From contig DKGO01000195.1 of NCBI GenBank assembly GCA_002453315.1, forward strand, positions 1 through 64,000: a DNA stretch of 64,000 nt, in the 5' to 3' direction. The position numbers were made by a program, and so were the translations under genes. This document shows, in pieces, positions 19,490 through 29,199 of the stretch (positions within the stretch are counted from its first letter, which is position 1; each line of letters starts with the position of its first letter). The notes under the pieces were generated by a model. That model worked only from the letters and a program-made list of their open reading frames with translations, searched no databases and was not told the DNA's origin. The DNA comes from Caryophanales bacterium UBA6768. GTDB taxonomy: Bacteria; Bacillota; Bacilli; Bacillales_D; Amphibacillaceae.

Positions 19490-21370
19490 ATGGAGAAGAA
19501 ACAATTCCAAGCAGAATCAAAACGTCTACTTGATTTAATGATTAACTCTATTTATTCACAAAAAGAGGTATTTTTACGGGAGCTCATTTCAAATTCAAGT
19601 GATGCCATTGATAAAGTATACTATAAAACATTAACAGATGAATCATTATCATTTAATCGTGAAGATTATTATATTCAAATTATTCCCAATAAAGAAGAGA
19701 AAACATTAAGGGTTATTGATACTGGTATCGGGATGACAAGGGAAGAATTAGAAGAAAACTTAGGTACAATTGCTAAAAGTGGTTCCTTAGATTTTAAATC
19801 CTCACAGGAGATGGATGAAGATTTTGATATTATTGGTCAATTTGGTGTCGGATTTTACGCATCTTTTATGGTAGCAGATCAAGTGACTGTTATTAGTAAA
19901 GCATTTGGAACTGATGAAGCCTATCAGTGGCATTCCGAAGGTGCTGATGGCTATACGATTGAACCCGCAGAAAAGGAAACCCACGGCACTGAAATAATTT
20001 TAACGTTAAAAGAAGATACAGATGATGAAAAATATACAGATTTTGCCGATGAAAACCAATTACAAACGATTATTAAAAAGTATTCTGATTTTATTCGTTA
20101 TCCTATTAAAATGGAAGTAACGAAAAGTAAACCAAAAGAAGATAATGAGGAAGAATATGTTGAATTTACAGAAGAGGAAACAATCAACAGTATGATTCCA
20201 ATTTGGCGAAAAAATAAAAACGAACTAACTGATGAAGACTATTTAAATTTTTATCAGGAAAAGCATTATGGATTCGATAAGCCTTTAAAACATATTCATA
20301 CGAGCGTTGATGGAAATATTCGTTACCATGCGATTTTATATATACCTGAAACGATGCCATATGATTACTATTCCAAGGAATTTGAAAAAGGCTTAGAATT
20401 GTATTCTAGTGGCGTGCTCATTATGGAGAAATCTGCTGAACTATTACCAGACTATTTTAGTTTTGTGAAGGGTATGGTTGATTCTGAAGATTTATCACTA
20501 AATATTTCCCGGGAAATGTTACAACATGACCGTCAATTAAAGTTGATTGAAAAAAATATTACCCGAAAAATTAAACAGGCTTTAAAAGCAATGTTAAATG
20601 ATGAAAGAGACAACTATGTTAAATTTTATGATGTATTTGGACGACAGTTAAAGTACGGTGTATATAGTGATTTTGGTCAAAATAAAGATACTTTACAAGA
20701 TTTGCTGATGTTTTATTCATCAACAGAAGAAAAATTAGTTACTTTATCTGAATATGTGGAAAGAATGCCTGAAGAGCAAAAATATATTTATTATGCAACC
20801 GGTGAATCAAATGAGAGAATTGCCAAATTACCTCAAACGGAGCTCGTTGCTGATAAAGGCTATGAGATTTTATATTTTACTGAGGATGTAGATGAATTTG
20901 CAATTCGTATGTTAATGAATTTTGAGGAAAAGGAATTTAAAAATGTTTCTGATGGAGATCTAGGATTGGAAACAGATGAAGAAAAAGAAGAAGCAAAAAA
21001 GAAATCTGAAGAAAACAAAGATTTATTTTCTAAAATGAAAGAAATATTAGCGGGTAAGGTTCAAGATGTCAAGGGATCAAAACGTTTAAAAACACATCCA
21101 GTATATTTTTCTACTGAAGGGGAAATATCAATAGAAATGGAAAAAGTGATGCAACAAATGCCGGATGGACAAGGAATGAAAGCACAAAAAGTATTAGAAT
21201 TAAACGTTGACCATGATGTATTTAAAGCGTTACAAAAAGCATACGAAACAGATGAGGCAAAACTGACACTGTATACTGAATTGTTATATAACCAAGCGAT
21301 GCTTATAGAAGGATTACCAATCGCAGACCCCGTACAATTTACAAATGATATAAGTAAATTAATGGATTGA
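19490..21370 (+). CDS. htpG: HtpG, Hsp90-family chaperone
   Basis: ATP-dependent cytosolic Hsp90. The N-terminal GHKL ATPase shows [24 protein letters not shown] and [15 protein letters not shown]; the middle domain shows [13 protein letters not shown], and a C-terminal dimerisation domain follows. The length of 626 residues is normal. The ATG is preceded by AAGGAGCG. No CIRCE element was found upstream, consistent with htpG not being HrcA-controlled in B. subtilis. The gene lies just after the 52-bp repeat array and is followed by a hairpin at 21379. Confidence 0.97.
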   Translation: MEKKQFQAESKRLLDLMINSIYSQKEVFLRELISNSSDAIDKVYYKTLTDESLSFNREDYYIQIIPNKEEKTLRVIDTGIGMTREELEENLGTIAKSGSLDFKSSQEMDEDFDIIGQFGVGFYASFMVADQVTVISKAFGTDEAYQWHSEGADGYTIEPAEKETHGTEIILTLKEDTDDEKYTDFADENQLQTIIKKYSDFIRYPIKMEVTKSKPKEDNEEEYVEFTEEETINSMIPIWRKNKNELTDEDYLNFYQEKHYGFDKPLKHIHTSVDGNIRYHAILYIPETMPYDYYSKEFEKGLELYSSGVLIMEKSAELLPDYFSFVKGMVDSEDLSLNISREMLQHDRQLKLIEKNITRKIKQALKAMLNDERDNYVKFYDVFGRQLKYGVYSDFGQNKDTLQDLLMFYSSTEEKLVTLSEYVERMPEEQKYIYYATGESNERIAKLPQTELVADKGYEILYFTEDVDEFAIRMLMNFEEKEFKNVSDGDLGLETDEEKEEAKKKSEENKDLFSKMKEILAGKVQDVKGSKRLKTHPVYFSTEGEISIEMEKVMQQMPDGQGMKAQKVLELNVDHDVFKALQKAYETDEAKLTLYTELLYNQAMLIEGLPIADPVQFTNDISKLMD

Positions 21371-21378
21371 ATAAAAAC

Positions 21379-21433
21379 AAGCTGTCTAGCTCTAATAGAA
21401 AATTCTATTAAAGTCAGACAGCTTCTTTGTTTG
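21379..21433 (+). terminator. Terminator-like hairpin after htpG
   Basis: AAGCTGTCT (21379-21387) pairs with AGACAGCTT (21416-21424). An inner TAATAG/CTATTA stem lies in the loop. The 3' flank CTTTGTTT is only moderately T-rich. Confidence 0.75.
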
Positions 21434-21478
21434 GATAATATGGTGTGACTAGGGAGGGGACAACTAATCGTAAAAATT

Positions 21479-21841
21479 TTGCAAATTACCTATCAAATAG
21501 CTATTTTATATTGTATTTCTATGGGAGGCATGTGGATCCAACAATACTTTCATTTAGCAATTCCGGGCAGTGTTATCGGCTTATTTATTTTATTTATATT
21601 GTTAATGACTGGGGTTTTAAAAACCAATTTTATAAAAAAAGGTGCTAATTTTATGTTGGACCATTTAGTGTTGTTTTTCATTCCAGCTATGGTTGGTATC
21701 GTAAATTATTTAGATATATTTACAGGCAATGGTTTATGGCTCATTATGATTACGGTTCTTAGCACACTAATTGTTCTAGTCATTTCGGGCAAGGTTTCAG
21801 AATTTTTAGTGAAGAAAAACAGCGTAGAACAAGTTAATTAA
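21479..21841 (+). CDS. CidA/LrgA family membrane protein
   Basis: About 120 residues with four hydrophobic segments and the family motif AIPGSVIGLFILFILL, followed by FIPAMVGIV. CidA/LrgA proteins act with CidB/LrgB partners in murein hydrolase export control or in pyruvate uptake; which applies here cannot be told. TTG 21479 is the first standard start in frame but lies 19 nt from the AGGGAGGGG ribosome binding site (21451-21459). An ATC codon at 21467, giving the family-like IVKILQI start, has proper spacing. The true N-terminus is therefore likely a few residues longer. Confidence 0.88.
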   Translation: MQITYQIAILYCISMGGMWIQQYFHLAIPGSVIGLFILFILLMTGVLKTNFIKKGANFMLDHLVLFFIPAMVGIVNYLDIFTGNGLWLIMITVLSTLIVLVISGKVSEFLVKKNSVEQVN

Positions 21842-21876
21842 AAATCTCTTGATATTTTTAGAAAGCGAGCAAATAA

Positions 21877-22566
21877 ATGGAGAATTTTATCATTATCTTT
21901 TTAAGTATTTCAATCACAATCGGGGCTTATTTATTAGGTAGATGGTTATATAACAGGTTGAAAACACCTCTATTAATACCGATTGTTGTCGCAACAGCAA
22001 CATTAGTCATGATACTATTAATTTTTTCTATTGATTATAACACGTATATGGCTGGTGGTGTTTGGATTCATGAGCTATTAAGCCCAGCAGTTGTTGCCTT
22101 GGCTTATCCACTATATCATCACCGTCAAATTATTAGGAGGAAGGCACTACCAATTATTGTCGGCACACTCATCGGCTCAATAGTTGGTGTATCAACAGGG
22201 GTAGGATTAGCTTTAATCATTGGAATTGAAGAAAAGCTTGTTTATTCAATTGCCCCTAAATCTGTAACGACTCCAGTAGCTATGGATATTAGTGCGAATT
22301 TGGGAGGAATAGATTCTCTTACGGCAGTATTCGTAGTATTTGCTGGGATAGTAGGTGCGATGTTGGGTCCTTATGTTTTTAAACTCTTCAAAATGAAAAC
22401 CCCTATAAGTAGGGGAATTGGATTAGGGTCTGCATCACATGCTATAGGGACTTCAAAAGCGTTAGAGTATGATTCAAAAACAGGTACTATGAGTACAATA
22501 GCGATGATTTTAAGTACTTTATTTGTTTCAGTCGTTACTCCACCACTTATTGCACTCCTCATGTAA
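21877..22566 (+). CDS. CidB/LrgB family membrane protein
   Basis: 229-residue polytopic membrane protein, partner of the preceding CidA/LrgA gene. Family residues include the APKSVTTPVAMDIS segment and RGIGLGSASHAIGTSKALE, both hallmarks of LrgB proteins. It starts 35 bp after its partner, so the two are cotranscribed. It ends 30 bp from the convergent flavoprotein gene, with no clear terminator between. Confidence 0.93.
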   Translation: MENFIIIFLSISITIGAYLLGRWLYNRLKTPLLIPIVVATATLVMILLIFSIDYNTYMAGGVWIHELLSPAVVALAYPLYHHRQIIRRKALPIIVGTLIGSIVGVSTGVGLALIIGIEEKLVYSIAPKSVTTPVAMDISANLGGIDSLTAVFVVFAGIVGAMLGPYVFKLFKMKTPISRGIGLGSASHAIGTSKALEYDSKTGTMSTIAMILSTLFVSVVTPPLIALLM

Positions 22567-22596
22567 AGAGTAATAAGAAGTTACCTTTAAGTAAAA

Positions 22597-23658
22597 TTAG
22601 TGACGTTTTTGTAGCCAAAGAACACCAGATTTAGTAAGCCTTGGTAGAAAACCAGTAAGAGATTGTTGAAACATACTGCCAAATCCGTCCGATTTTCCAA
22701 GTGAACCAAGTGTACCACGGAGTTTAATTTCTTTTGGTTTTCTAGGTTCATTTCCCAATAATATATCACCTAAAACAGAGGCAATCTGTTCTCCTTGTTG
22801 TCCGGCTAACTGTCCACTTGGGGAGTGAACTGAGGAAGCATTATCACCGACAACGTATACGTTCGGGTGGGTGGGTACTTGAAAAAAATCATTGACAACA
22901 ATTTTATTTTGTTGATCTTTTTTAAAAGGTAATTCACGTGCTAATCGATGTGGTTGAACCCCTGCCGTCCAAATGGTGACATCATTCACATAACAAATTC
23001 CGTTGTTACATACACCATCTTTTTCAACATATTCGACTACTGCATGATGTAATACTTCTACATCATTTTCAACAAACCAATTACGAACATATGCTTGAAT
23101 TTTAGGGTCAAATGAGCTTAGAACAGAACCACCACGGTCGAGTAAACGAATATTTAAATCGGGGCGGCTTTCTCTAACCTCTGAAGCAACTTCGATTCCA
23201 CTTAAGCCTGCCCCAACAATGGTCAACATTCCATAGGCTTTTAAATTACCAACTGATAATCCAGCATGGCGTGCCTTTGAAAAAGATTGCACACTTTCAG
23301 TGTATTTCTTTGCACCTTCAATATTATGATATGCATCCTCACATCCCAAACCAAAAACGAGATAGTCATAAGAAACAATTTTACTTTTATTTTCAAAGTA
23401 AATATGTTGTTCATCAACATCTATTTTTTTAACCGTACCGTATTCATATTCGATGAGGTCATGAGTAGGAAAACTTGTTCTCACATCAATATCCGCCGCT
23501 GTACCGGCAACAACTGTATGAAATTCAGTTTTATAAGAATGATAAGGGTTTTTATCAATTACCGTAATTTTTATATTTTCAGGGAGGGACATATTTAATA
23601 AACCAGTAAGTACCTTTATACCACCATATCCCGCACCAAGTATGACAATATTTTTCAT
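22597..23658 (-). CDS. yutJ: NADH dehydrogenase-like flavoprotein (YutJ type)
   Basis: Pyridine nucleotide-disulfide oxidoreductase related to type II NADH dehydrogenases. The N-terminal FAD-binding motif GAGYGGIKVLTGL, the second Rossmann motif VGAGLSGIEVASEVRE for NAD(P)H, and the FAD-contact segment NVYVVGDNAS are visible. At 353 residues it is shorter than NDH-2 enzymes and lacks their C-terminal membrane anchor, as in YutJ, whose physiological role is not settled. The start is supported by GGAGGG on the - strand. Confidence 0.88.
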   Translation of the reverse strand: MKNIVILGAGYGGIKVLTGLLNMSLPENIKITVIDKNPYHSYKTEFHTVVAGTAADIDVRTSFPTHDLIEYEYGTVKKIDVDEQHIYFENKSKIVSYDYLVFGLGCEDAYHNIEGAKKYTESVQSFSKARHAGLSVGNLKAYGMLTIVGAGLSGIEVASEVRESRPDLNIRLLDRGGSVLSSFDPKIQAYVRNWFVENDVEVLHHAVVEYVEKDGVCNNGICYVNDVTIWTAGVQPHRLARELPFKKDQQNKIVVNDFFQVPTHPNVYVVGDNASSVHSPSGQLAGQQGEQIASVLGDILLGNEPRKPKEIKLRGTLGSLGKSDGFGSMFQQSLTGFLPRLTKSGVLWLQKRH

Positions 23659-23778
23659 TTTATTCCCTCCATCTATTTACGAAAATTACCCTATATTATT
23701 AGTTTTAGCGTACCAAAAATTACTGTAAAATACTAGAAGAAAATATTTAAAACAAAATACTGTTAAACCAAGTATCGC

Positions 23779-24996
23779 TTATTTATACCACCCTGCAATT
23801 GCTTTATCCTCCGGCAATAAAAATGATAATAAACCAATGATAGGTATCGTTGAAACAATGATCATAGTAGGTGTTAAACTAATCCAGTCAATTAAAAAGC
23901 CAATAACAACCGAGCCTAAAGCCCCCATTCCAAATGCAAGTCCAATGATTAAGCCAGACATCATTCCAACCCTATCCGGTTTTAATTCTTGTGCATAGAC
24001 AACAGAAACTGAAAAACTAGACATAATGAAGAAGCCGATTATTAATAATAAAATAATTGCTAAAAAGGAATTTACATAAGGAAGTAATATAGCAAAAGGT
24101 ACAGGAATAAGAAAAGAGGCGATAATGACTGTCCGTTTACCAAAACGATCACTGAAAGGACCACCAAAAAAGGTGCCGATTGCTCCTGTAAATAGGAATA
24201 CAAATGTATAAATTTGTGCTTTAGAGATTGAAAAACCGTATTGATCGATTATGTAAAATGCATAGAAGTTTAAAATAGCAACGTGATACCACATGCGGGC
24301 AAAAACAACGATAACTAATAAAAAAATGGTATTTCTCAAAAGTCTTCTGGATACGGTCAGTTGCTTTTGCTCTAACTTGCCATTCTTTTCACTTTTATTA
24401 ATAATGGTCATTTGTTGTTGATACCACTTGGCAATATAAAATAGTAAAATGACAGCTATTCCAGCGACAACTGTAAACCAAATAGCCCCAAATTGACCTA
24501 AAGGTACGAGGACAAGAGCAGTAATTAACGGGGCTAAAGACTGACCTGTATTTCCCCCGACTTGAAAAATGGATTGTGATAATCCTCTTTTTGGACCAGC
24601 AGCTAGATAGGCTACTCTTGAGCCTTCAGGATGAAATGTTGCCGACCCGAGCCCAATAAAGATGACACTTAATAATATGAATGAAAAATTTGGTGCTAAT
24701 GCTAGCCCAAGCATACCTAACATACTACTTACTAACCCAATTGGTAAAGCAAAAGGTATTGGATGTGTATCTGTAAACATACCGATGATAGGTTGTGATA
24801 CAGATGCTACCATATTAAGGGAAAAGGCGATTAAACCAAGTTGTGTAAATGTTAATCCTAAGGAACTTTCTAAAATAGGAAACATAGCTGGGATAACAGC
24901 TTGTAATGAATCGTTTAATAAATGACATGCACCAATCGTAAGTAATACAGGATAAACAGTTTTGTTTGTAGGGTGTATCGTAGTAGTTGTAGACAT
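23779..24996 (-). CDS. MFS exporter, fosmidomycin-resistance (Fsr) type
   Basis: 405-residue major facilitator with about 12 membrane segments and an Fsr-like N-terminus (LTIGACHLLNDSLQAVIPAMFP), LGSATFHPEGSRVA and QVGGNTGQSLAPL. Fsr proteins export fosmidomycin and probably other small anions when overproduced; the natural substrate is unknown. It lies 120 bp downstream of the flavoprotein start on the same strand and probably has its own promoter. The ribosome binding site is weak (AAGAAAGCTGG). Confidence 0.88.
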   Translation of the reverse strand: MSTTTTIHPTNKTVYPVLLTIGACHLLNDSLQAVIPAMFPILESSLGLTFTQLGLIAFSLNMVASVSQPIIGMFTDTHPIPFALPIGLVSSMLGMLGLALAPNFSFILLSVIFIGLGSATFHPEGSRVAYLAAGPKRGLSQSIFQVGGNTGQSLAPLITALVLVPLGQFGAIWFTVVAGIAVILLFYIAKWYQQQMTIINKSEKNGKLEQKQLTVSRRLLRNTIFLLVIVVFARMWYHVAILNFYAFYIIDQYGFSISKAQIYTFVFLFTGAIGTFFGGPFSDRFGKRTVIIASFLIPVPFAILLPYVNSFLAIILLLIIGFFIMSSFSVSVVYAQELKPDRVGMMSGLIIGLAFGMGALGSVVIGFLIDWISLTPTMIIVSTIPIIGLLSFLLPEDKAIAGWYK

Positions 24997-25187
24997 GATT
25001 AAAAACCAGCTTTCTTATCTTTTCCTAACAACGACTATAACACAAATGAGAAATTATAGAAATACAATTATCCCCGGTGAATATTAATACTAAAATGGAT
25101 AGTAAGAAAAATAAGACTTTTGTCTTAAAATCCCCTTAAATGTAGAAAAAACGCAATAATTCGTTATAAATAATATGTAAAATGTAG

Positions 25188-25215
25188 TATGATAGTGATA
25201 TCATTTAAAATGATA
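25188..25215 (+). promoter_or_regulatory. motA promoter -10 and overlapping palindromic operator
   Basis: TATGAT at 25188-25193 is a plausible -10 element; the -35 (around 25164-25169) is poor. Immediately downstream, TATCATTT-A-AAATGATA at 25199-25215 is a perfect 8-1-8 palindrome covering the expected start of transcription, 19 bp before the motA start codon. The shape and place suggest a repressor site. It does not match the CodY, PerR or Fur consensus as I know them. Confidence 0.55.
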
Positions 25216-25234
25216 GCAATAAGGGAGCGATATC

Positions 25235-26053
25235 ATGGATAAAACATCAATAATTGGATTAATTTTAGGAGTCGTTGCAATTGGTATTGGCATGCTTTTA
25301 AAAGGCATTACATTTGATGCCTTATTAAATCCAGCTGCAATTTTAATTATATTCGCTGGAACAGCAGCAGCAGTGTTGATTGCATTTCCAACAAGAGTGA
25401 TTAAAAATGTTCCCCATCTATTTAAAATAATTTTTAAAGAAACTGAAAAGACAAATGTAAAAGAGTTAATTGATCAATTTATTAGTTGGGCAGAAAAAAC
25501 GAGAAAAGAAGGTTTATTATCTTTAGAGGGACAAATGGTGGATATTGATGACCCATTTTTAACCTCTGGTTTACAAATGGCAGTAGACGGCCAAAATCCC
25601 GATTTCATTAGAGAAGTGCTGATTGAAAAAATAGAAGCAATGGAGCAAAGACACGAAGAAGGAGCAAGGGTATTTTCACAAGCTGGTACATATGCTCCTA
25701 CATTGGGTGTATTAGGTGCAGTCGTAGGGCTGATTGCAGCGTTAGGGAATCTAAGTAATATGGAGGTATTAGGCGCAGCAATTTCGGCGGCATTTATTGC
25801 AACATTACTAGGTATTTTTACAGGATATGTATTATGGCATCCATTTGCCAATAAATTACGGGAAAAGTCCAAAGAAGAAGTAAAACTAAAATATATTATG
25901 GTCGAAGGTATTTTATCGATTACTGTTGGCGAATCACCAAATGTTATTAAAGATAAATTAAGTTCCTATTTGTCAACAAAAGAACTTAAGAGAATGGAAC
26001 AGGAAGAAATGAGCCAACGGGGGGTAGGTAACGTTGTGGAAGAGGCGGACTAA
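25235..26053 (+). CDS. motA: MotA flagellar stator subunit
   Basis: Proton-channel subunit of the flagellar motor, with four membrane segments and a large cytoplasmic loop that contacts FliG. It starts MDKTSIIGLILGVVAIGIGM and has the conserved AGTYAPTLGVLGAVVGLIAAL and GIFTGYVLWHPFANKL segments, closest to Bacillus MotA rather than MotP. It is 272 residues long. AAGGGAGCG precedes the ATG. motB overlaps its 3' end by 20 bp. Confidence 0.96.
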   Translation: MDKTSIIGLILGVVAIGIGMLLKGITFDALLNPAAILIIFAGTAAAVLIAFPTRVIKNVPHLFKIIFKETEKTNVKELIDQFISWAEKTRKEGLLSLEGQMVDIDDPFLTSGLQMAVDGQNPDFIREVLIEKIEAMEQRHEEGARVFSQAGTYAPTLGVLGAVVGLIAALGNLSNMEVLGAAISAAFIATLLGIFTGYVLWHPFANKLREKSKEEVKLKYIMVEGILSITVGESPNVIKDKLSSYLSTKELKRMEQEEMSQRGVGNVVEEAD

Positions 26054-26864
26054 AAAGGATAATGATGAAAAAATAGATGATAGTTGGCTTTTACCATATG
26101 CAGACATGTTAACGTTACTACTAGCATTGTTTATTGTGTTATTTGCAATGAGTGAAATTGATATAAAAAAGTTTGAACAATTGTCGTTTATCTTCCAATC
26201 AGAATTTACAAGTGGTGCCGGGATGATTGATCAAGGGATTAGCATTGTTCCGGAAGATGAGCCGATAGATTTTGAAAAAGAAATTGTTGAGGAAGATGAT
26301 GCTAAGGATGAGAATGGGGAAGAAACTGGGGAAAATTCTCTAGAGGATGAGCTTGAAAGGTTAAGGAAGGAAGAATATGATGAATTACGTTCTATTCAAG
26401 CAGAGCTGGAAGAATATATAGCACTAAACAGTTTGACGGAAGTGTTAGATACTAAATTAACTGGAGAAGGTTTATTAATTATTATGCGAACAGATATAAC
26501 ATTTGATTCAGGGAAGGCTAATGTAAGGGAAGAAGGAAAAGAAATTGCTATTAAAATAGCTGACTTTTTAAACATGGATCCACCAAAGGAAATAGTAGTA
26601 AGTGGACATGCTGATGACATACCGATGAGAAATGAAGAATTTGCATCTAATTGGGAGCTAAGTACGATGAGGGCTGTACAATTTATGTATTTATTATTGG
26701 AAGATTCAGAATTAGAGCCTAAATGGTTTAGTGCGAGAGGGTTTGGAGAATATCGGCCACTCGTACCAAATGATAGCCCAGAAAATAGAGCAGTTAATCG
26801 ACGCGTTGAAGTACTGATCCAACCTAATTTAAAAATTAGCGAGGACAATTTGGCTACAAATTAA
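26034..26864 (+). CDS. motB: MotB flagellar stator subunit
   Basis: Stator subunit with one membrane segment and a C-terminal OmpA-like peptidoglycan-binding domain. The ion-binding aspartate is D24 in WLLPYADMLTLLLALF. The OmpA part has TFDSGKANV, VSGHADDIP and ENRAVNRRVEVLI. An acidic linker (about residues 75-115) joins the two. The start is TTG, with G-rich sequence just upstream and a 20-bp overlap with motA, implying coupling. No other flagellar gene is in the window. Confidence 0.95.
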   Translation: MWKRRTKKDNDEKIDDSWLLPYADMLTLLLALFIVLFAMSEIDIKKFEQLSFIFQSEFTSGAGMIDQGISIVPEDEPIDFEKEIVEEDDAKDENGEETGENSLEDELERLRKEEYDELRSIQAELEEYIALNSLTEVLDTKLTGEGLLIIMRTDITFDSGKANVREEGKEIAIKIADFLNMDPPKEIVVSGHADDIPMRNEEFASNWELSTMRAVQFMYLLLEDSELEPKWFSARGFGEYRPLVPNDSPENRAVNRRVEVLIQPNLKISEDNLATN

Positions 26865-26948
26865 TTTGTTTTTCTATCTTAACATGTGTCATCTATGGTA
26901 TGATAGTTTAGTTGTAAATTTAAGTTGTTATTATAGGAGTTATTTTAT

Positions 26949-28013
26949 ATGAAACAATCAATTTATAATGTAACATACAATCAACTATCACAATGGGTCG
27001 TTGAAAATAATGAAAAGCCATTTCGAGCAGAACAAATTTGGGACTGGTTGTATCGAAAACGAGTTAATAGTTTTTCGAAAATGAAAAACGTCAATAAAAG
27101 TTGTATAGATTTGCTTAATGAACACTTCACCTTTCATTCGATGGAGGAAGAATTAAGACAAGAATCGCAAGATGGTACGATTAAGTTTTTATTTAAATTA
27201 TCTGACGGAAATTTAATTGAAACAGTATTAATGAGCTTCCCATATGGAATGTCTATATGTGTGACAACCCAGGTAGGGTGTAATATTGGATGCTCTTTTT
27301 GTGCTAGTGGAATATTATCAAAAAGCCGTGATTTAACGGGTGGAGAAATAGTCGAACAAATTGTGAAAGCACAAATGTTTTTAGACGGTAGGGGAAAAGA
27401 AGAAAGGGTAAGTAGGATTGTCGTAATGGGCATTGGTGAACCATTAGATAATTTTGAAAATGTAAAAAACTTTTTATACATAGTGAATGACGATAAAGGG
27501 TTGGCAATTGGGGCGCGACACATCACAGTATCAACAAGTGGACTAGCCCATAAAATTTATGACTTTACAGATTTGGACATCCAGGTAAACTTAGCTATTT
27601 CCTTACATGCACCTAATGATGAATTGAGGACGAGCATCATGAAAATAAATCGGGCGTTTCCGATTGAAAAATTAATGAAGGCTATAGATTACTATTTGGG
27701 AAAACGCAATCGGCGTTTAACATTTGAATATATTTTAATTCATGGCGTGAATGACCAAGTAGAACATGCGGAACAGTTAGCAAAACTTTTGGCGGATAAA
27801 AAGCATTTATCCTATGTTAATTTAATTCCATACAACCCAGTCAGTGAACATATTCAATATGAACGTAGCTCAGATGAGAATATTCAAGCCTTCTTTCAAA
27901 CGCTAAAACGTCATCATATACATTGTGGGGTTCGGTTAGAACAGGGTGCAGATATCGATGCAGCTTGTGGGCAGTTAAGAAGTAAGCAGATGAATCGTAA
28001 AAATGTAGGTTAG
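26949..28013 (+). CDS. rlmN: RlmN-type dual-specificity rRNA/tRNA methyltransferase
   Basis: Radical-SAM enzyme that methylates C2 of A2503 in 23S rRNA and A37 in some tRNAs. The cluster cysteines are C111, C115 and C118 (CNIGCSFC), and the methyl-carrying C-terminal cysteine is C340 in [18 protein letters not shown] and [10 protein letters not shown] are RlmN hallmarks and argue against Cfr. It lacks the 10-20 residue N-terminal extension of the B. subtilis enzyme and is not in the usual rsmB-prpC-prkC setting, so it could be a second copy. It ends at a terminator shared with the mrp operon. Confidence 0.9.
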   Translation: MKQSIYNVTYNQLSQWVVENNEKPFRAEQIWDWLYRKRVNSFSKMKNVNKSCIDLLNEHFTFHSMEEELRQESQDGTIKFLFKLSDGNLIETVLMSFPYGMSICVTTQVGCNIGCSFCASGILSKSRDLTGGEIVEQIVKAQMFLDGRGKEERVSRIVVMGIGEPLDNFENVKNFLYIVNDDKGLAIGARHITVSTSGLAHKIYDFTDLDIQVNLAISLHAPNDELRTSIMKINRAFPIEKLMKAIDYYLGKRNRRLTFEYILIHGVNDQVEHAEQLAKLLADKKHLSYVNLIPYNPVSEHIQYERSSDENIQAFFQTLKRHHIHCGVRLEQGADIDAACGQLRSKQMNRKNVG

Positions 28014-28024
28014 CCATGATGAAT

Positions 28025-28078
28025 AAAAAGAGTAGTTGACTGTCGCAATCACGATGATCAATTTACTCTTTTTTTTCT
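28025..28078. terminator. Bidirectional terminator between rlmN and mrpG
   Basis: AAAAAGAGTA (28025-28034) pairs with TACTCTTTTT (28064-28073). The + strand reads into a long T run, and the - strand also ends in T residues after the stem. The stem overlaps the mrpG stop codon. Confidence 0.88.
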
Positions 28079-28434
28079 TGGCTATTTCCAAACAAAACAG
28101 GATATAATTCGTCCTCCGCTGTTTCATCTGTCAATTTTACCTTTGCCCGATATGCTGAACGAAGCACAATATGGCCAGAAACGGGAGCAGTAATAAAAAC
28201 AAAAATAATTCCTAAAATTAACCGTACACTAAAATAACTTTCATCAACAGCAACATATATAAATACACCTACAAGCGAAATTAATACGGCAAGGGTGGTC
28301 GTTTTCGTTGCTGCATGGGCACGGGAATAAATGTCCTTAAATCTTATTATCCCTATAGCACTGATGACACTAATGATAGAGCTCAAAAAAATTAATATGA
28401 CACCAACATATTTAAAAATCTCGACGGTGTTCAA
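28063..28434 (-). CDS. mrpG: Mrp antiporter subunit MrpG
   Basis: Small subunit (about 123 residues, three membrane segments) of the Mrp Na+/H+ antiporter. The conserved AIGIIRFKDIYSRAHAATKTTTLA segment identifies it. The frame is open to TTG 28452, but an AGAGGGGGA ribosome binding site supports the TTG at 28434. It overlaps mrpF by 23 bp and is the last gene of the operon. Confidence 0.93.
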   Translation of the reverse strand: MNTVEIFKYVGVILIFLSSIISVISAIGIIRFKDIYSRAHAATKTTTLAVLISLVGVFIYVAVDESYFSVRLILGIIFVFITAPVSGHIVLRSAYRAKVKLTDETAEDELYPVLFGNSQEKKE

Positions 28435-28696
28435 TAATTGTCCCCCTCTCAATGAACTTTGAAAAGGAGATTGTACTTATAAATGCAAGAATGCCAAGCA
28501 CGAGAATGACGTCATAAAATGTTCTCGTTTGAAATAATATCGCAATGATGGCTATGGAGGATATTAAATTAACCCCAATTACGTCCATTGCAATGACACG
28601 ATCAGGTATCGTTGGCCCAATAATAATACGCAAAAAAGTAATTGCTATTGCAGCACCAAACAATATTAAAGAAATAGTCAATAAGGTTGTGATCAT
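28412..28696 (-). CDS. mrpF: Mrp antiporter subunit MrpF
   Basis: 94-residue, three-segment membrane subunit of the Mrp complex, recognised by GPTIPDRVIAMDVIGVNLISS. The start overlaps the mrpE stop by one base (TAATG), showing translational coupling. In characterised complexes MrpF is needed for antiport and has been implicated in bile salt or sodium efflux. Confidence 0.94.
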   Translation of the reverse strand: MITTLLTISLILFGAAIAITFLRIIIGPTIPDRVIAMDVIGVNLISSIAIIAILFQTRTFYDVILVLGILAFISTISFSKFIERGTIIEHRRDF

Positions 28697-29178
28697 TATC
28701 GAGTTACCTCCATAATTGCATGCTCGAACCTTTTTAAGGAATTTTCTAAATTTACTTTATATCTCTCAATGTCCATTGCGTGAATATAAAACATATTCCC
28801 TTCTTCATTTACTTCCATCACGACAGAGCCAGGAGTAAGTGTTAAAAGTAACGCTAATGTTGTGACCTCCCAATTACTGTGCAAAATTGTTTTGTAAGTA
28901 AAGATGCCAGGTTTGATATTAATTTTTGGCGTTAAAATATGCTTAATGACAACGATGCTCGATTGGATAATTTCAGAAATAAAGATTAAAATTAATTGGA
29001 CTAACTTTATCACACGATATAAATAAAATGTTCCACCATAAAATCTCCTCATTAAAAAGACAATGATTGCTCCAATCAAAAAACCAATTACCATCGTCTC
29101 TATTCGGATAGTCGTTTCGTCTTTTAATAATACCCATAAAAACATAATGAATAAGTTTAATAAAAATTGTCCTGCCAT
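28696..29178 (-). CDS. mrpE: Mrp antiporter subunit MrpE
   Basis: 160-residue subunit with N-terminal membrane segments and a cytoplasmic C-terminal domain. The family segments LTLTPGSVVMEVNEEGNMFYIHAMDI and the ETMVIGFLIGAIIVFLMRRFYGG start are clear. MrpE is required for full antiport activity or assembly. It lies 21 bp after mrpD and abuts mrpF. Confidence 0.94.
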   Translation of the reverse strand: MAGQFLLNLFIMFLWVLLKDETTIRIETMVIGFLIGAIIVFLMRRFYGGTFYLYRVIKLVQLILIFISEIIQSSIVVIKHILTPKINIKPGIFTYKTILHSNWEVTTLALLLTLTPGSVVMEVNEEGNMFYIHAMDIERYKVNLENSLKRFEHAIMEVTR

Positions 29179-29199
29179 ATTTACTCACCCCTCTATATG

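Noticed and set aside
19358..19490. CIRCE element upstream of htpG
   Set aside because: No TTAGCACTC-N9-GAGTGCTAA-like repeat was found. The GTTACC/GGTAAC pair near 19353-19378 is short and unsupported.
21445..21648. Alternative frame overlapping the CidA/LrgA gene
   Set aside because: Its composition is not protein-like, and the overlapping frame has clear family motifs.
26949..28013. Cfr-type antibiotic resistance methyltransferase
   Set aside because: The [17 protein letters not shown] and [11 protein letters not shown] motifs follow RlmN rather than Cfr.
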